The notes beneath the pieces were generated by a model. The model was not told where the DNA came from. It searched no databases and was given only the letters and a program-made list of their open reading frames with translations. Position numbers and translations under genes: made by a program. 64,000 nt of DNA from Niallia endozanthoxylica. GTDB lineage: Bacteria > Bacillota > Bacilli > Bacillales > Cytobacillaceae. The stretch spans positions 1-64,000 of the forward strand of contig NZ_VYKL01000041.1 in NCBI RefSeq assembly GCF_008710145.1, in the 5' to 3' direction. This document shows, in pieces, positions 1-8,749 of the stretch (the stretch's first letter is position 1; each line of letters begins with the position of its first letter).

Positions 1-108
1 AAGAACGCCACATTTGTGGCAACGTCTGTGTGACCCACATCCTGTGGGCCCCAACTAACCATCAGTGGGGGATGAAGAAAACCCCACTGATGGTTAGTTT
101 CACTTTAT
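1..108. repeat. Hairpin-rich repeat, copy 1 (inverted relative to 32954-33063)
   Basis: Three hairpins follow one another: GCCACA/TGTGGC (7-20), CCCACA/TGTGGG (34-48) and an 18-bp perfect stem AACTAACCATCAGTGGGG at 53-70 pairing with 82-99 around an 11-nt loop. The same sequence, somewhat degraded, is present in reverse complement at 32954-33063, so this is a dispersed repeat. It may extend left of the window. It could be the structured end of an IS200/IS605-type element or a MITE, but no transposase remnant was recognised beside it. Confidence 0.7.
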
Positions 109-186
109 AAATTGGAATTTACTAGAAACCTATTATAGGATACTCCCCCCTATTCTAATCGGAATCCCCCATACCGCTATGCCACA

Positions 187-222
187 CAAAAACACCTGAA
201 GTTCAAAACTTCAGGTGTTTTT
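187..222 (-). terminator. Terminator of the lic operon
   Basis: An 11-bp perfect stem (AACACCTGAAG at 191-201 with 209-219) has T-runs on both sides and lies 12 nt past the stop of the licC-like gene. It could also act from the other strand. Confidence 0.8.
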
Positions 223-233
223 CCCGTTAGAAA

Positions 234-923
234 TTACGATTGCTTGACCAATTCCTGGACGCGATTATAATCTTCAATCGAATCAATTTCATAACTGTCG
301 TCTGAATTAATCTTTTGCAAATAGACATTCAAACTTCCTATATTATCTTTTACGATATTGTCCCAGTACAAATCCGCAAAGTCTCCGCCTGTAATAGCTT
401 CTTCCAATTTTCCGACAATGTATTCTCCGTCTTCTTTTGACCAGAAGGAAATCCCGCAAAGAATATAATCCTCGATATCGCTGCAAATTTCAAGGTCATA
501 AATCTTCAAATTCTCATCATACCTGATGACCCATTCATCTTTGAAATCCTTCTTCACTGCACTAAAGTACATCGACCGCTGCGGGTCCGGCAAAAGAAAG
601 TTTCGGGTTAAATAATTATCGGCGTCAATCACGTAGGATCCAGGCAGGTAATCTTTTACCAAATACATCGTATAAATATTGTTATACACATCATACTTAT
701 CATTATGAACAAGGGTGACGCCGTATTTTTCTGCCAAATAAGCAAACTTTTCCTGCAGGTACCCTGTAACAACAATGATTTCTTCTACCCCAATTTCCTG
801 CAAATACTCGATTTGGATCTCAAGCATCGGCTTGCCGTTCACCGGAACAAGCGATTTAGGGGTAGTTAAAGTTAAAGGCCTTAATCTAGTACCCATTCCT
901 GCTGCTAATAAAATAGCTTTCAT
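234..923 (-). CDS. licC: LicC-like nucleotidyltransferase (choline-phosphate cytidylyltransferase type)
   Basis: A 229-aa sugar/choline-phosphate nucleotidyltransferase. The N-terminus carries the signature LLAAGMGTRLRP with the TPKSL lysine at about residue 23, and a metal-binding-type IDAD motif at residues 99-102. LicC enzymes charge phosphocholine with CTP to give CDP-choline for transfer to wall or teichoic polymers. It is the last gene of a three-gene operon: its ATG directly abuts the stop of the transporter gene, and an AGGAG site lies inside that gene's end. The neighbouring choline-kinase-like and LicB-like genes favour choline as substrate, but a sugar-1-phosphate or ethanolamine-phosphate substrate cannot be excluded from sequence alone. 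Confidence 0.8.
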   Translation of the reverse strand: MKAILLAAGMGTRLRPLTLTTPKSLVPVNGKPMLEIQIEYLQEIGVEEIIVVTGYLQEKFAYLAEKYGVTLVHNDKYDVYNNIYTMYLVKDYLPGSYVIDADNYLTRNFLLPDPQRSMYFSAVKKDFKDEWVIRYDENLKIYDLEICSDIEDYILCGISFWSKEDGEYIVGKLEEAITGGDFADLYWDNIVKDNIGSLNVYLQKINSDDSYEIDSIEDYNRVQELVKQS

Positions 924-1901
924 TTAAGCGGTTCTCCTAATCTTACTTGATAATAGTTTTTTAAGTGAAAATTCATCAGGTCCAGCTACCGTCAAAACAG
1001 AACCCACCAATATCATAATACTGAATAAGAACATTTTCAACGTAAGCGGGGCGCCAAGGAACACAGCACTCAGAATAATCGCCCAAGCAGAATAAGAAAT
1101 ATTTAAGGCCATCGCACGCGTTGGTCCAATTCTGTAAATCGCACTGTAATAGAATAAATAGGAACCCGTTCCAGCTAATGCAATCACTGCAATAAATAGA
1201 ATTTCTTTACTCATTAACGCCGTTCCCACCAATGGATAGGCATTCATAAATGGAAGAATGATGACACCATACGTCACAGCTGAAACCAATTGTCTCACCT
1301 GCAAGGACTGCTCAGGACTAATCTCATCATCCTTCATTCCATATGCCAGAATGACACATTCCATGCCCCAGCCGAATATCGCTCCAAGAACGAATAGAAA
1401 TCCGATAATATAGTTGTCAGAAGCAAATTCTCCGCTTGAATAGCCTAATAAGAAAATAAATAAAATACTAATAAACAAGCCAATCCAGTTCTTTAACCTT
1501 AATTTATCCTTTAATAATAAGAAGGCCATAAAGGCTCCTACAGCCGGATAAATAGCTGAGAAGGAAGCTGTATAAGAGGCCCCGATATACTTAACAGCTA
1601 ATACATAGCACGTCATTCCAATCGGTCCGCCGAGTAATGACCCAAGTATAACCCATCTGCCGCTTCTTGTTTTTAATTTTGAAAAAGTCGTCTTCAGCTC
1701 GCCGCGGAACAGCATAAACACCATCATCCAAAGAGTGGATAAGAAATCATGTAAAAAGGTGCTAACTAAAGGAGCTAAAAAAATCACTTGTTCACTTGAT
1801 AAAAATAATGTAGAGGATAACACGATTCCAATTAAAATGGTATCGACTGCCCACAATAGCCCGGACAGAAGTCCAAAATACACACCCTTATTCTTTAACA
1901 T
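924..1901 (-). CDS. licB: LicB-like EamA/DMT-family transporter
   Basis: A 325-aa integral membrane protein of about ten hydrophobic segments arranged as two EamA-type halves, the drug/metabolite transporter fold. In lic loci this family imports choline. The start ATG lies inside the 3' end of the fusion gene upstream (14-nt overlap) and is preceded by AAGGAG, so translation is probably coupled. The gene ends exactly where the licC-like gene begins. The choline specificity is inferred from the neighbours; the fold alone would allow other small metabolites. Confidence 0.75.
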   Translation of the reverse strand: MLKNKGVYFGLLSGLLWAVDTILIGIVLSSTLFLSSEQVIFLAPLVSTFLHDFLSTLWMMVFMLFRGELKTTFSKLKTRSGRWVILGSLLGGPIGMTCYVLAVKYIGASYTASFSAIYPAVGAFMAFLLLKDKLRLKNWIGLFISILFIFLLGYSSGEFASDNYIIGFLFVLGAIFGWGMECVILAYGMKDDEISPEQSLQVRQLVSAVTYGVIILPFMNAYPLVGTALMSKEILFIAVIALAGTGSYLFYYSAIYRIGPTRAMALNISYSAWAIILSAVFLGAPLTLKMFLFSIMILVGSVLTVAGPDEFSLKKLLSSKIRRTA

Positions 1902-3768
1902 ACAATACGTGCTCCTTTATTAGCGGATTCATTAAATATCTTCTTGCACGATTAAAGCGATCCATTCCATAGGTTCCGAAATCATCACCCTTCGCTTCTT
2001 TAATACAAGTCCATATACTCCATAGGAAGTCTTGGAAAATCTTGTTCATAAGCATTCTTTTTTGAATGTCTTCTGGAACTTCATCTGACTCTAAGTACAG
2101 CCGTAAGAATAGCTCCTCATCTTCTTCCGAAAAATCACATTCAAGAGAATGAGCAGCCAGATCAAAAATGGGATCATTCATGCCGCCGTATTCCCAGTCA
2201 ATCAAATAAATCCTATCTTCCCCGCTTTTCACAAAGTTCTCTGCAACTAAGTCGTTATGACATGGTACAAGCTGGAAATCCATTCGTTCATATTGACGTT
2301 TTAGCTCCATCACCTGACTTTTCACTTCTTCATACGGCTCGTACATTTTTCCATTTACCTCTTGTAAAAGCTGTTCATATTCAACCATTTTCGCAAATAC
2401 ATCGAATTGATTTTCCATCACAGCTCCTGATTGGTGAAGTTTCTTCAGCGCCGATGTCGTTAAGCGCATATTGTCCTCACGTTTTGCTGTGGTCGGGTTC
2501 AATGTTTCCGCATGTGGAATCAACCTAGAGATTTTCACACCTGTTTCTTCATTAAAATAAATCAATTCCGTATCAATTTCTAACTGGCTTGCAAGCATGG
2601 AATTTACTTTTTCCTCGGAACGGTTGATCATTTTTTCCGTACCATTTCCAGGCAGACGGAGTACATATTCCTCATTCTTGACCATGACCTTGAAATTCTT
2701 ATTCGTCATTCCGCCAAACGGTTCAATTTTTTGAATATCCGTTGATGCCACTCCCATGGCTTCAACCAAATGATTTTTAATTTGGTTTTCACGGTATTCC
2801 GCTTCTTTTCTTTTTAAAATAGGAAACGTAAGCTTCATCACCTGCTCGTGCTGCTTCATTGTATCTATTTCAGCCCAAACAAGGTTATGGATTTTCAAGT
2901 AGCCAATATGGTAATGTCTAGCCACGTCTAAAAGCATATATTCATAGTTCATATATGGATTTTGATTGTTTTCCTTGAACTCTTTCACCATTTCAGCAAA
3001 AACTTCATAGGAAATTTTGCTGATGCCGACCATTTCTCCGTCCACACGATTAAATTGATGGATGTCCTTTGAAATTTTGTGTAAATAACCATCCTTAATT
3101 TCAACGAACGCCTCATCACCAGAGCCCGTTTCACTCGCAATCAACAAACAGTCCCGCTGTGGATGCGTAATCAGCTGGTTAATCGCACTTTCTTCAATTA
3201 ATATATCCTCTTCAAACAGCAAAAAGTCATCGGTGATTTTTTCTTCCGCACATGCTAGGGAGGCCATAGAGCCTGTCCATTTATACTTTGGATTTTCAAT
3301 AAATTGAATATCCGGGAAATCCGCCAGCTCTTCTTCTAAAGCTTCCTTTTGGAACCCTGTCACAATAATACACTTGGAAATTCCATTTCTCTGCAGCAGC
3401 TCCAAGTTTCTTCTTAATAGAGACTTTCCCTCTACTACTAGCAAGCCTGCAGGATAATCAAAGTCCTTTCTTTTCCCAGCGGCAAGAATAACAACTGTAT
3501 CAATTTCCTTATAGGACTGCTGATGAATATTAATCTTCTTTTCTTTAAAAGACTCATACTCGCTTTTTAAAAATTCAATGCCTGTCTCCGTTATGTAATA
3601 GCTTGTATTTCTGCCTGATTTCTCACTGAAAACAAAGCCTTTTTCTATTAAATCATTAATTACATAGTTTACTTTACCAATAGACAGTCCGGTGCTGTCA
3701 GCTATTTTCTTTTGGCTAACATGATTATTTTTATTGATTACTTCCATGATGCGCAGTAAATGTTCCAT
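1888..3768 (-). CDS. HTH - nucleotidyltransferase - LicA/choline-kinase fusion protein
   Basis: A 626-aa three-part protein. Residues ~1-75 form a winged-helix (MarR/Lrp-like) domain with a recognition-helix region TGLSIGKVNYVINDL. Residues ~90-305 resemble a nucleotidyltransferase (VVILAAGKRK) but lack the usual GxGxR and PK motifs; PAGLLVVEGK stands where TPKxL is expected. Residues ~325-626 are a LicA/aminoglycoside-phosphotransferase kinase fold with HNDL, N and the IDWEYGGMND metal loop. The kinase part should phosphorylate choline, feeding the LicC-like enzyme. It is first in the operon. The ATG at 3768 was chosen because GGAGG lies just upstream; a TTG four codons earlier has no good site. 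The HTH suggests autoregulation, which is inference. Confidence 0.75.
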   Translation of the reverse strand: MEHLLRIMEVINKNNHVSQKKIADSTGLSIGKVNYVINDLIEKGFVFSEKSGRNTSYYITETGIEFLKSEYESFKEKKINIHQQSYKEIDTVVILAAGKRKDFDYPAGLLVVEGKSLLRRNLELLQRNGISKCIIVTGFQKEALEEELADFPDIQFIENPKYKWTGSMASLACAEEKITDDFLLFEEDILIEESAINQLITHPQRDCLLIASETGSGDEAFVEIKDGYLHKISKDIHQFNRVDGEMVGISKISYEVFAEMVKEFKENNQNPYMNYEYMLLDVARHYHIGYLKIHNLVWAEIDTMKQHEQVMKLTFPILKRKEAEYRENQIKNHLVEAMGVASTDIQKIEPFGGMTNKNFKVMVKNEEYVLRLPGNGTEKMINRSEEKVNSMLASQLEIDTELIYFNEETGVKISRLIPHAETLNPTTAKREDNMRLTTSALKKLHQSGAVMENQFDVFAKMVEYEQLLQEVNGKMYEPYEEVKSQVMELKRQYERMDFQLVPCHNDLVAENFVKSGEDRIYLIDWEYGGMNDPIFDLAAHSLECDFSEEDEELFLRLYLESDEVPEDIQKRMLMNKIFQDFLWSIWTCIKEAKGDDFGTYGMDRFNRARRYLMNPLIKEHVLYVKE

Positions 3769-3901
3769 ACCCGCCTCCAAATAGATTCATTTTTTGAATG
3801 CATTATGATTTTACATTTCTTTTACTATACTGTAAACAAAATTTACTTTCTTAATATTTGTCAATCACCAACAAGCACGGTAATTTTTACATTTTTTCAC
3901 A

Positions 3902-3935
3902 CAAAAAGAGGCTGACCATCATGTGATCAACCTCT
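3902..3935 (-). terminator. Terminator after the choline-binding-type glucosaminidase gene
   Basis: A 9-bp stem with one mismatch (AGAGGCTGA at 3907-3915 with 3927-3935), followed on the minus strand by a T5 run, lies 8 nt past the stop. Confidence 0.75.
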
Positions 3936-3942
3936 CATCCTA

Positions 3943-5433
3943 TTATTTAAACACTGGCACATCAAAATGCAATGTATACCAGCTTAACGAATCATATAGC
4001 TTTTTCAAATTATTCACTTGCTTAGCAGCCCAGCCGATATCTGTTGCATATTGATGGGTACCAGGCTTTTTCGGATTCCATCTCATCTCATAGAGCGTGT
4101 CCTGTTGATAGGTTGGGTTGTGAATATATCTTTCACCAATATACTTGGCGCCGCCAATGATAGCGGCTTCAGGTGTAAACCAACCGTTTTGGTACGCATA
4201 TTCTGCACCCAGTCTGATTGGATCCACGTCTCTGGCCTGGATACCAAACATATTATATACAACCTTCGGCTCTACTGGAGCACCGTCAACCGTATCAACT
4301 AGAATGCCTCTCGAAAGCTCCGACGTTCCATTCCCTGTTTCCAGTAAAGCATGTGAAATAAGATACAGCTCATTAATATTTTCTTTTAAGCTTGCTTCTA
4401 CAAATGCTTGAGCTCTGCCGTCAAGAATGCCTTTGCCAGCCAGAACTTTGCGATTCAATTCATCCGCTGAAGCTCCGGTATTTTTCGAGAGTAATAAAAA
4501 TTGATAATATTCCGCTGAATCAACAGAAAAATTCCTTGGATTCACATAATAAGCCACATCCTCAGGCTTTGCATAACGCCACGCATTGAAGCTGATTTCA
4601 TACCAATTCCCTAAAACAGACAAAATTTCAACCGTATCACCGGCATTAAGTGTACCAACCACACGGTGCCCCTCACTATTGCCTTCTCGGACATTTAATG
4701 GGGATGTCGTCACCGTTCCGACTAATGGGTTCACCGGGTCAAGCTGTATGTAAGCTGAATGTACATAGGTCTTATCCTTGCGATATTTATCCGTTTTCGG
4801 CAGCACGGACATTTGTTTGTTAATCATGTCTTGAACGGTCATACTGTATGTAGTGCTTGTCGTAACAGAACCTTTATTTAATGCTCCGTTTATACTAAAC
4901 TCATAAACTACACCGTTAATAGCGTGTTTGCCAGTCAGCATATTTCCACCATTTGTAAAATAATACCATTTCCCGCCATCTTCAAGCCAGCCGGTATGCA
5001 TGAATCCATCCTGATGGAAATAGAACCATACGCCGCTTTCACTAACCCAGCCAGTCTGCATCGCACCGGAAGCATTAAATAAATACCAGTGACCCCCAAG
5101 CTGCAACCAGCCTCTAGCCATAGAGCCGTCTTCACGTAAATAGTACCAACTATTTGCATCATACACCCAGCCGGTCTTCATCGCACCGCCGCTTTCTAGG
5201 TAGTACCATTTCCCTCCGTCAAGCAACCAGCCCGTTTTCATGGCTCCATCACTGCCTAAATAATACCAATCCTTCCCATCTTGAAGCCATCTGTTTTTGA
5301 CAACACCATCAGCTTCTTGATAGTACCAGTGACTATTTTCGTATTTCCATCCTGTTTCCGCCCCTGCAAAGACAGGCTGAGAAAGGAATAGAATACTAAA
5401 CAGCACCAGCGTCTGAGTAATCTTTTTCTTCAC
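3943..5433 (-). CDS. Secreted endo-beta-N-acetylglucosaminidase with choline-binding-type repeats
   Basis: A secreted peptidoglycan hydrolase of 496 aa. A signal peptide is followed by seven to eight ~20-aa aromatic repeats of the form GxWYYLxxxGAMKTGW (residues ~20-200), like the choline-binding modules of pneumococcal autolysins. An SH3-like segment (LNVREGNSEGHRVVGTL, ~245-290) follows, then a C-terminal glucosaminidase domain (HALLETGNGTSELSRG with the likely catalytic Glu, YNMFGIQARD). The GTG at 5433 is preferred because AAAGGAG lies 8 nt upstream; a TTG at 5460 has its Shine-Dalgarno almost touching the start. The adjacent lic operon suggests that the repeats bind phosphocholine on wall polymer. 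The exact bond cleaved is inferred from the family. Confidence 0.85.
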   Translation of the reverse strand: MKKKITQTLVLFSILFLSQPVFAGAETGWKYENSHWYYQEADGVVKNRWLQDGKDWYYLGSDGAMKTGWLLDGGKWYYLESGGAMKTGWVYDANSWYYLREDGSMARGWLQLGGHWYLFNASGAMQTGWVSESGVWFYFHQDGFMHTGWLEDGGKWYYFTNGGNMLTGKHAINGVVYEFSINGALNKGSVTTSTTYSMTVQDMINKQMSVLPKTDKYRKDKTYVHSAYIQLDPVNPLVGTVTTSPLNVREGNSEGHRVVGTLNAGDTVEILSVLGNWYEISFNAWRYAKPEDVAYYVNPRNFSVDSAEYYQFLLLSKNTGASADELNRKVLAGKGILDGRAQAFVEASLKENINELYLISHALLETGNGTSELSRGILVDTVDGAPVEPKVVYNMFGIQARDVDPIRLGAEYAYQNGWFTPEAAIIGGAKYIGERYIHNPTYQQDTLYEMRWNPKKPGTHQYATDIGWAAKQVNNLKKLYDSLSWYTLHFDVPVFK

Positions 5434-5662
5434 TCTTTTCTCTCCTTTCAAAAATTTCAAACTCCTATTAATATCGGAAAAAGAAAAACTTTATTAATAG
5501 CTAACTAGTAAAAATGAAGCAGCATACGCAGTCATCCTGCTGAACAATATCAGAAGTCCACATGACACTGTACACCGTAAAGCATTCTCAATACAGCTCC
5601 CAAATAAGCATGACTAGATTTCACCCGATTGAATCATTACCGTCTATACTTCATAAACAGCA

Positions 5663-5693
5663 CAAAAAAGAGCTGGCCATAGAAAACCAGCTC
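5663..5693 (-). terminator. Terminator after the NlpC/P60 gene
   Basis: GAGCTGG (5670-5676) pairs with CCAGCTC (5687-5693), with a T6 run on the minus strand, 12 nt past the stop. Confidence 0.8.
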
Positions 5694-5704
5694 CTTATCT
5701 ATCC

Positions 5705-6454
5705 TTATTGCATGACTCCATCACTTGCAATGGTGTAGCCTTCAATCACTGCATCCTTTGCCATTACACCATCCTCATAGAAGTAGTACCACTGACCATC
5801 AATTTGAGTCCAGCCTGCAGCCATAGAGCCGCCGGAGTGAAGATAGTATTTCGTATCATTCCAATCAAGCCAGCCTGTCTGCATGACACCATTTGGATCA
5901 AAGTAATACCATGCACCGCTGTCCTGAACCCAGCCTGTTAGTTTATTGCCTTCTTGATCATAATAATACCAATGACCATTAGACTCTGCCCAGCCAGGCT
6001 CTGTACTAAGAACGCGTTTCGCTCCATAGTATGTACCGCTCCAGTAAGAGCTTGATAGGGAATCGATTCTGACTCCCTTCGTACTGGAAGCGTGCACAAA
6101 TTGATTATCACCAATATAAATTCCTGCGTGAGATGGCCCCGATTTATACGTTTGGAAGAATACTAAATCTCCATCTTTTAATTCACTTTTAGAAACTGAA
6201 TCTCCCACATGATACATTTCTGATGTTGTTCTAGGTAATGTATACCCTGCTTGCTTATATGTATATCCAACAAATCCCGAGCAATCAAACCCGCTTGGTG
6301 TTGTACCGCCCCAGCGATAAGGAACGCCTATGTAATCATCTGCTATATCTGAAACAGTTTGACCTGTTGCGGCTTCTGCTGTATTATTTCCTACAATGTT
6401 TGCACTGAAGAGTAAAGAACATGATAGTAAAGCGCTGATTAATAACTTCTTCAT
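5705..6454 (-). CDS. NlpC/P60 peptidase with choline-binding-type repeats
   Basis: A 249-aa secreted wall endopeptidase. It has a signal peptide (1-28) and an NlpC/P60 domain (~33-150) with an apparently complete triad: Cys58 in FDCSGF, His109 in SHAGIYIG and His121 in FVHASS. Four to five aromatic repeats (WYYYDQEGNKLTGW and similar) follow to the C-terminus. NlpC/P60 enzymes cut stem-peptide bonds such as gamma-D-Glu-diaminopimelate. The catalytic domain is closely similar to that of the SLH-anchored protein at 41145-42149, so the two appear to be paralogues that differ in anchor. It is monocistronic, ending at its own terminator. Confidence 0.88.
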   Translation of the reverse strand: MKKLLISALLSCSLLFSANIVGNNTAEAATGQTVSDIADDYIGVPYRWGGTTPSGFDCSGFVGYTYKQAGYTLPRTTSEMYHVGDSVSKSELKDGDLVFFQTYKSGPSHAGIYIGDNQFVHASSTKGVRIDSLSSSYWSGTYYGAKRVLSTEPGWAESNGHWYYYDQEGNKLTGWVQDSGAWYYFDPNGVMQTGWLDWNDTKYYLHSGGSMAAGWTQIDGQWYYFYEDGVMAKDAVIEGYTIASDGVMQ

Positions 6455-6677
6455 GTTTTGCCTCCGAACATTTACTAATTTTTTCTATTTACAAAAACTA
6501 GTATCTCATAATGAATATCGGAATGAGGTTACAGTTTAATTTAACTTGTGTTACAAAAACATTTCAAAAACGACCATTTTCGACCGAAAGAACTTTGAAA
6601 ACGTTAATATCTCGACATTCTTTTGAAAGGACATTTTTTAATGAAAGTCTATGTTAACAAATAAGGTTGATAAGTTA

Positions 6678-6818
6678 GATTTTTGACTCATCCTTGAGAA
6701 ATGGACATTTCTCACTCCTTTCAGCTGTGCTGAAAGGTAGCTTGGTTATGAAGCGACAGAAGAAAATGAATTTCTCCTGTCGCTTCATAACCATACAGCT
6801 TTAGATGAGTCAAAAATC
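6678..6818. repeat. 141-bp palindromic element able to fold as a cloverleaf
   Basis: A perfect 15-bp outer inverted repeat (GATTTTTGACTCATC at 6678-6692 with 6804-6818) encloses three further hairpins: GAGAAATG/CATTTCTC (6696-6713), CTTTCAGC/GCTGAAAG with a 3-nt loop (6718-6736), and TGGTTATGAAGCGACAG at 6743-6759 with 6777-6793 (17 bp). Together they form a four-way junction. There is no open reading frame and no T-tract. It sits in the 731-bp gap between the NlpC/P60 gene and the next gene; nothing else was recognised in that gap besides the terminator at 6890-6918. It may be a MITE-like element or a structured RNA. Confidence 0.8.
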
Positions 6819-6889
6819 AACAATGTTAATAAACACAGCTGCATTTGTTTTGCAGAAAGAATAATAATATTGTTCTCAGGATTTTTAAA

Positions 6890-6918
6890 CAAAAAAATAG
6901 ACCCTTTGTTTAGGGCCC
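6890..6918 (-). terminator. Probable terminator of the 83-aa gene
   Basis: An imperfect stem (GACCCT with AGGGCC) followed by a T7 run on the minus strand lies 17 nt past the stop. The stem is short. Confidence 0.55.
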
Positions 6919-6934
6919 TTTCTGTTTCTCTCTA

Positions 6935-7186
6935 TTAATAACAGTCGGAAAATAAGGTTTTCTGAAATTCTTTTAATGCTTCATTTTGTATATATGATTT
7001 CGCTTGATACTCTTCACATAATTCCTCTAAGAGCTCTGCTTCCGTATCATTCAGTGAAGGGGTGGTTGATAGAATCCATTCCTTTATCATATCCTTCTGC
7101 TTCTCATAATGCTCCATATCCTGTTTAATCAACAGCATAAAAAAATCAATTTTTTCTGGGATTGTCCCTGTTTCAGTCAATTTCAT
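6935..7186 (-). CDS. Small hypothetical protein
   Basis: An 83-aa, charged, probably helical cytosolic protein with no signal peptide or membrane segment. I do not recognise the family. The ATG at 7186 is chosen because GGAGGG lies just upstream; an ATG six codons earlier lacks a site. It stands alone between the cloverleaf element and the O-antigen-ligase-like gene, with its own terminator. A good ribosome site and a terminator make it likely to be real. Confidence 0.6.
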   Translation of the reverse strand: MKLTETGTIPEKIDFFMLLIKQDMEHYEKQKDMIKEWILSTTPSLNDTEAELLEELCEEYQAKSYIQNEALKEFQKTLFSDCY

Positions 7187-7401
7187 TTTCCCTCCACCCT
7201 CCATTTATATTTTGAAAATTCCTTAAAATATTAACCTAATTGTAAACGGATTGAACGCTAATTCGAAGACCCTTTTGCGTTTTTTAACATAAACGTAATC
7301 AACTTCGACGCTATTCTGCATTTTTTTCAGGAAACTATTTTCTATCCTTCACTGTACTATATAAATATGAAGAAAATATGACTAAAACGTTATTTTTTTT
7401 C

Positions 7402-7429
7402 AAAAAAAAGACGTCTGATACCAGACATC
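7402..7429 (-). terminator. Terminator of the Wzy-like gene
   Basis: GACGTCTG (7410-7417) pairs with CAGACATC (7422-7429) around a 4-nt loop, followed on the minus strand by T8, 15 nt past the stop. Confidence 0.8.
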
Positions 7430-7444
7430 CTCGTAAGATTATCA

Positions 7445-8749
7445 TTATACAGTCTGTTCCCTCGTATGGCGGGAAAGAACCAGCACGATGAGGAAAAAGA
7501 TAATTCCAATTGGATTGTTTATAAAAGGATTGATATTCGTTAAAAGCAGGACGCCCATAAAAATTCCCAACAGCGAAATATCGGATGTTTGCAAGGAACC
7601 CCCGCGCCTGAAACTGAAGTAATAATTACTATACACAAGAAGACATAGAAATAACCAAAAGGCTAGGCCAATTCCGCCTTGCTCCACTAAAATATCGAGA
7701 AAGCTTGTTTCAATCCCGGTGACTCGGCCGGCTATCTCTGTTCCGTAACCTTTCCCCCAGACGAGATATTCAGGATGATCGAGCAGCAGGTCTTTGGAAT
7801 AGAGGAGATAATCAACCCGAACACTGGCACTTGTATCGTTAATCTCATCCGACCCGGCTTCCACACTGCTTTTTTCAAAACGTTCAAGTGTCATGTATTG
7901 ATATAAAAAGGGAACCGACACCGTGATAATAAGTAAAATAATTGATTTCTTTACGAGCTGTTTGTTTTGGAAAATAGCTTTTATTTTTCCAGAAAAGCCT
8001 TTAACAGGTGTTGACATGATGATGATGTCAATAATCATAATCATAAGTACACTGACCATTAAGGCAAATAAAAAGCCTCTTGTTTCTGACCAAAAGATGG
8101 AAATGGGGCATAGAATCAGATTGAGAATATCGACCATTGAAAACTTCTTTGTCAGAACCGCATTCAACGACAGGACAAGACCGACAAACACATAAAAGTG
8201 ACTTTTATAAAAAACACTGTAGCTCGGTCTGAATAATAAGTCATCACCCATTAAGGAAAGCAGAAACATTTTATAAGGCTGAAAATTGCCACTAAACACC
8301 GTTTTCCCAAGCAGCGCAATTAGAACAGTAAACAAAGCCACCGCAAAAGCGCTGTATTTGAGAATAGTTATGATTCTTTGTTTTGAGAACCTTTTTTCCG
8401 AAATATAATAAGCAAGCGGGAAAAAAGCAGCGAAAAAGGATACTCGTAAAAAATCAGTGATAATATCAGAAAGAGCATTTCCATTTAAATAACCGATAAT
8501 GGAACTAATAGCAAACCACCCAATTAATAGATAGATGCCGACTGAAACGGGATTCAAGCGGAAGAACGTGTTTACTTCCAAATTTCGGTATGCTTTTTGG
8601 CTTATAATCCGATAGAGAAACGTTAACATTAAGCCTATAAATAAGACTTGGCGAATGGAAAGAAACCCGAAATCAATCAGCCTTCCTCCGCCGCCAACAA
8701 AAAGCTCAACAAAAAACACTGTCAGCAATATTTTTTCAAAATTATTCAT
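7445..8749 (-). CDS. O-antigen ligase/Wzy-like polymerase membrane protein
   Basis: A 434-aa polytopic membrane protein with about eleven hydrophobic segments and a large extracytoplasmic loop (~280-345). The end of that loop contains the WGKGYGTEI / ETSFLDILVEQGGIG pattern typical of the Wzy_C/O-antigen ligase family. Such proteins polymerise or ligate lipid-linked sugar repeats on the outer face of the membrane. The start is supported by GGGAGTGG 10-11 nt upstream. It faces away from the LCP gene but belongs with the surrounding glycosyltransferase, flippase and LCP genes, so it is likely to act on the same wall polysaccharide. Polymerase and ligase cannot be told apart here. Confidence 0.75.
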   Translation of the reverse strand: MNNFEKILLTVFFVELFVGGGGRLIDFGFLSIRQVLFIGLMLTFLYRIISQKAYRNLEVNTFFRLNPVSVGIYLLIGWFAISSIIGYLNGNALSDIITDFLRVSFFAAFFPLAYYISEKRFSKQRIITILKYSAFAVALFTVLIALLGKTVFSGNFQPYKMFLLSLMGDDLLFRPSYSVFYKSHFYVFVGLVLSLNAVLTKKFSMVDILNLILCPISIFWSETRGFLFALMVSVLMIMIIDIIIMSTPVKGFSGKIKAIFQNKQLVKKSIILLIITVSVPFLYQYMTLERFEKSSVEAGSDEINDTSASVRVDYLLYSKDLLLDHPEYLVWGKGYGTEIAGRVTGIETSFLDILVEQGGIGLAFWLFLCLLVYSNYYFSFRRGGSLQTSDISLLGIFMGVLLLTNINPFINNPIGIIFFLIVLVLSRHTREQTV

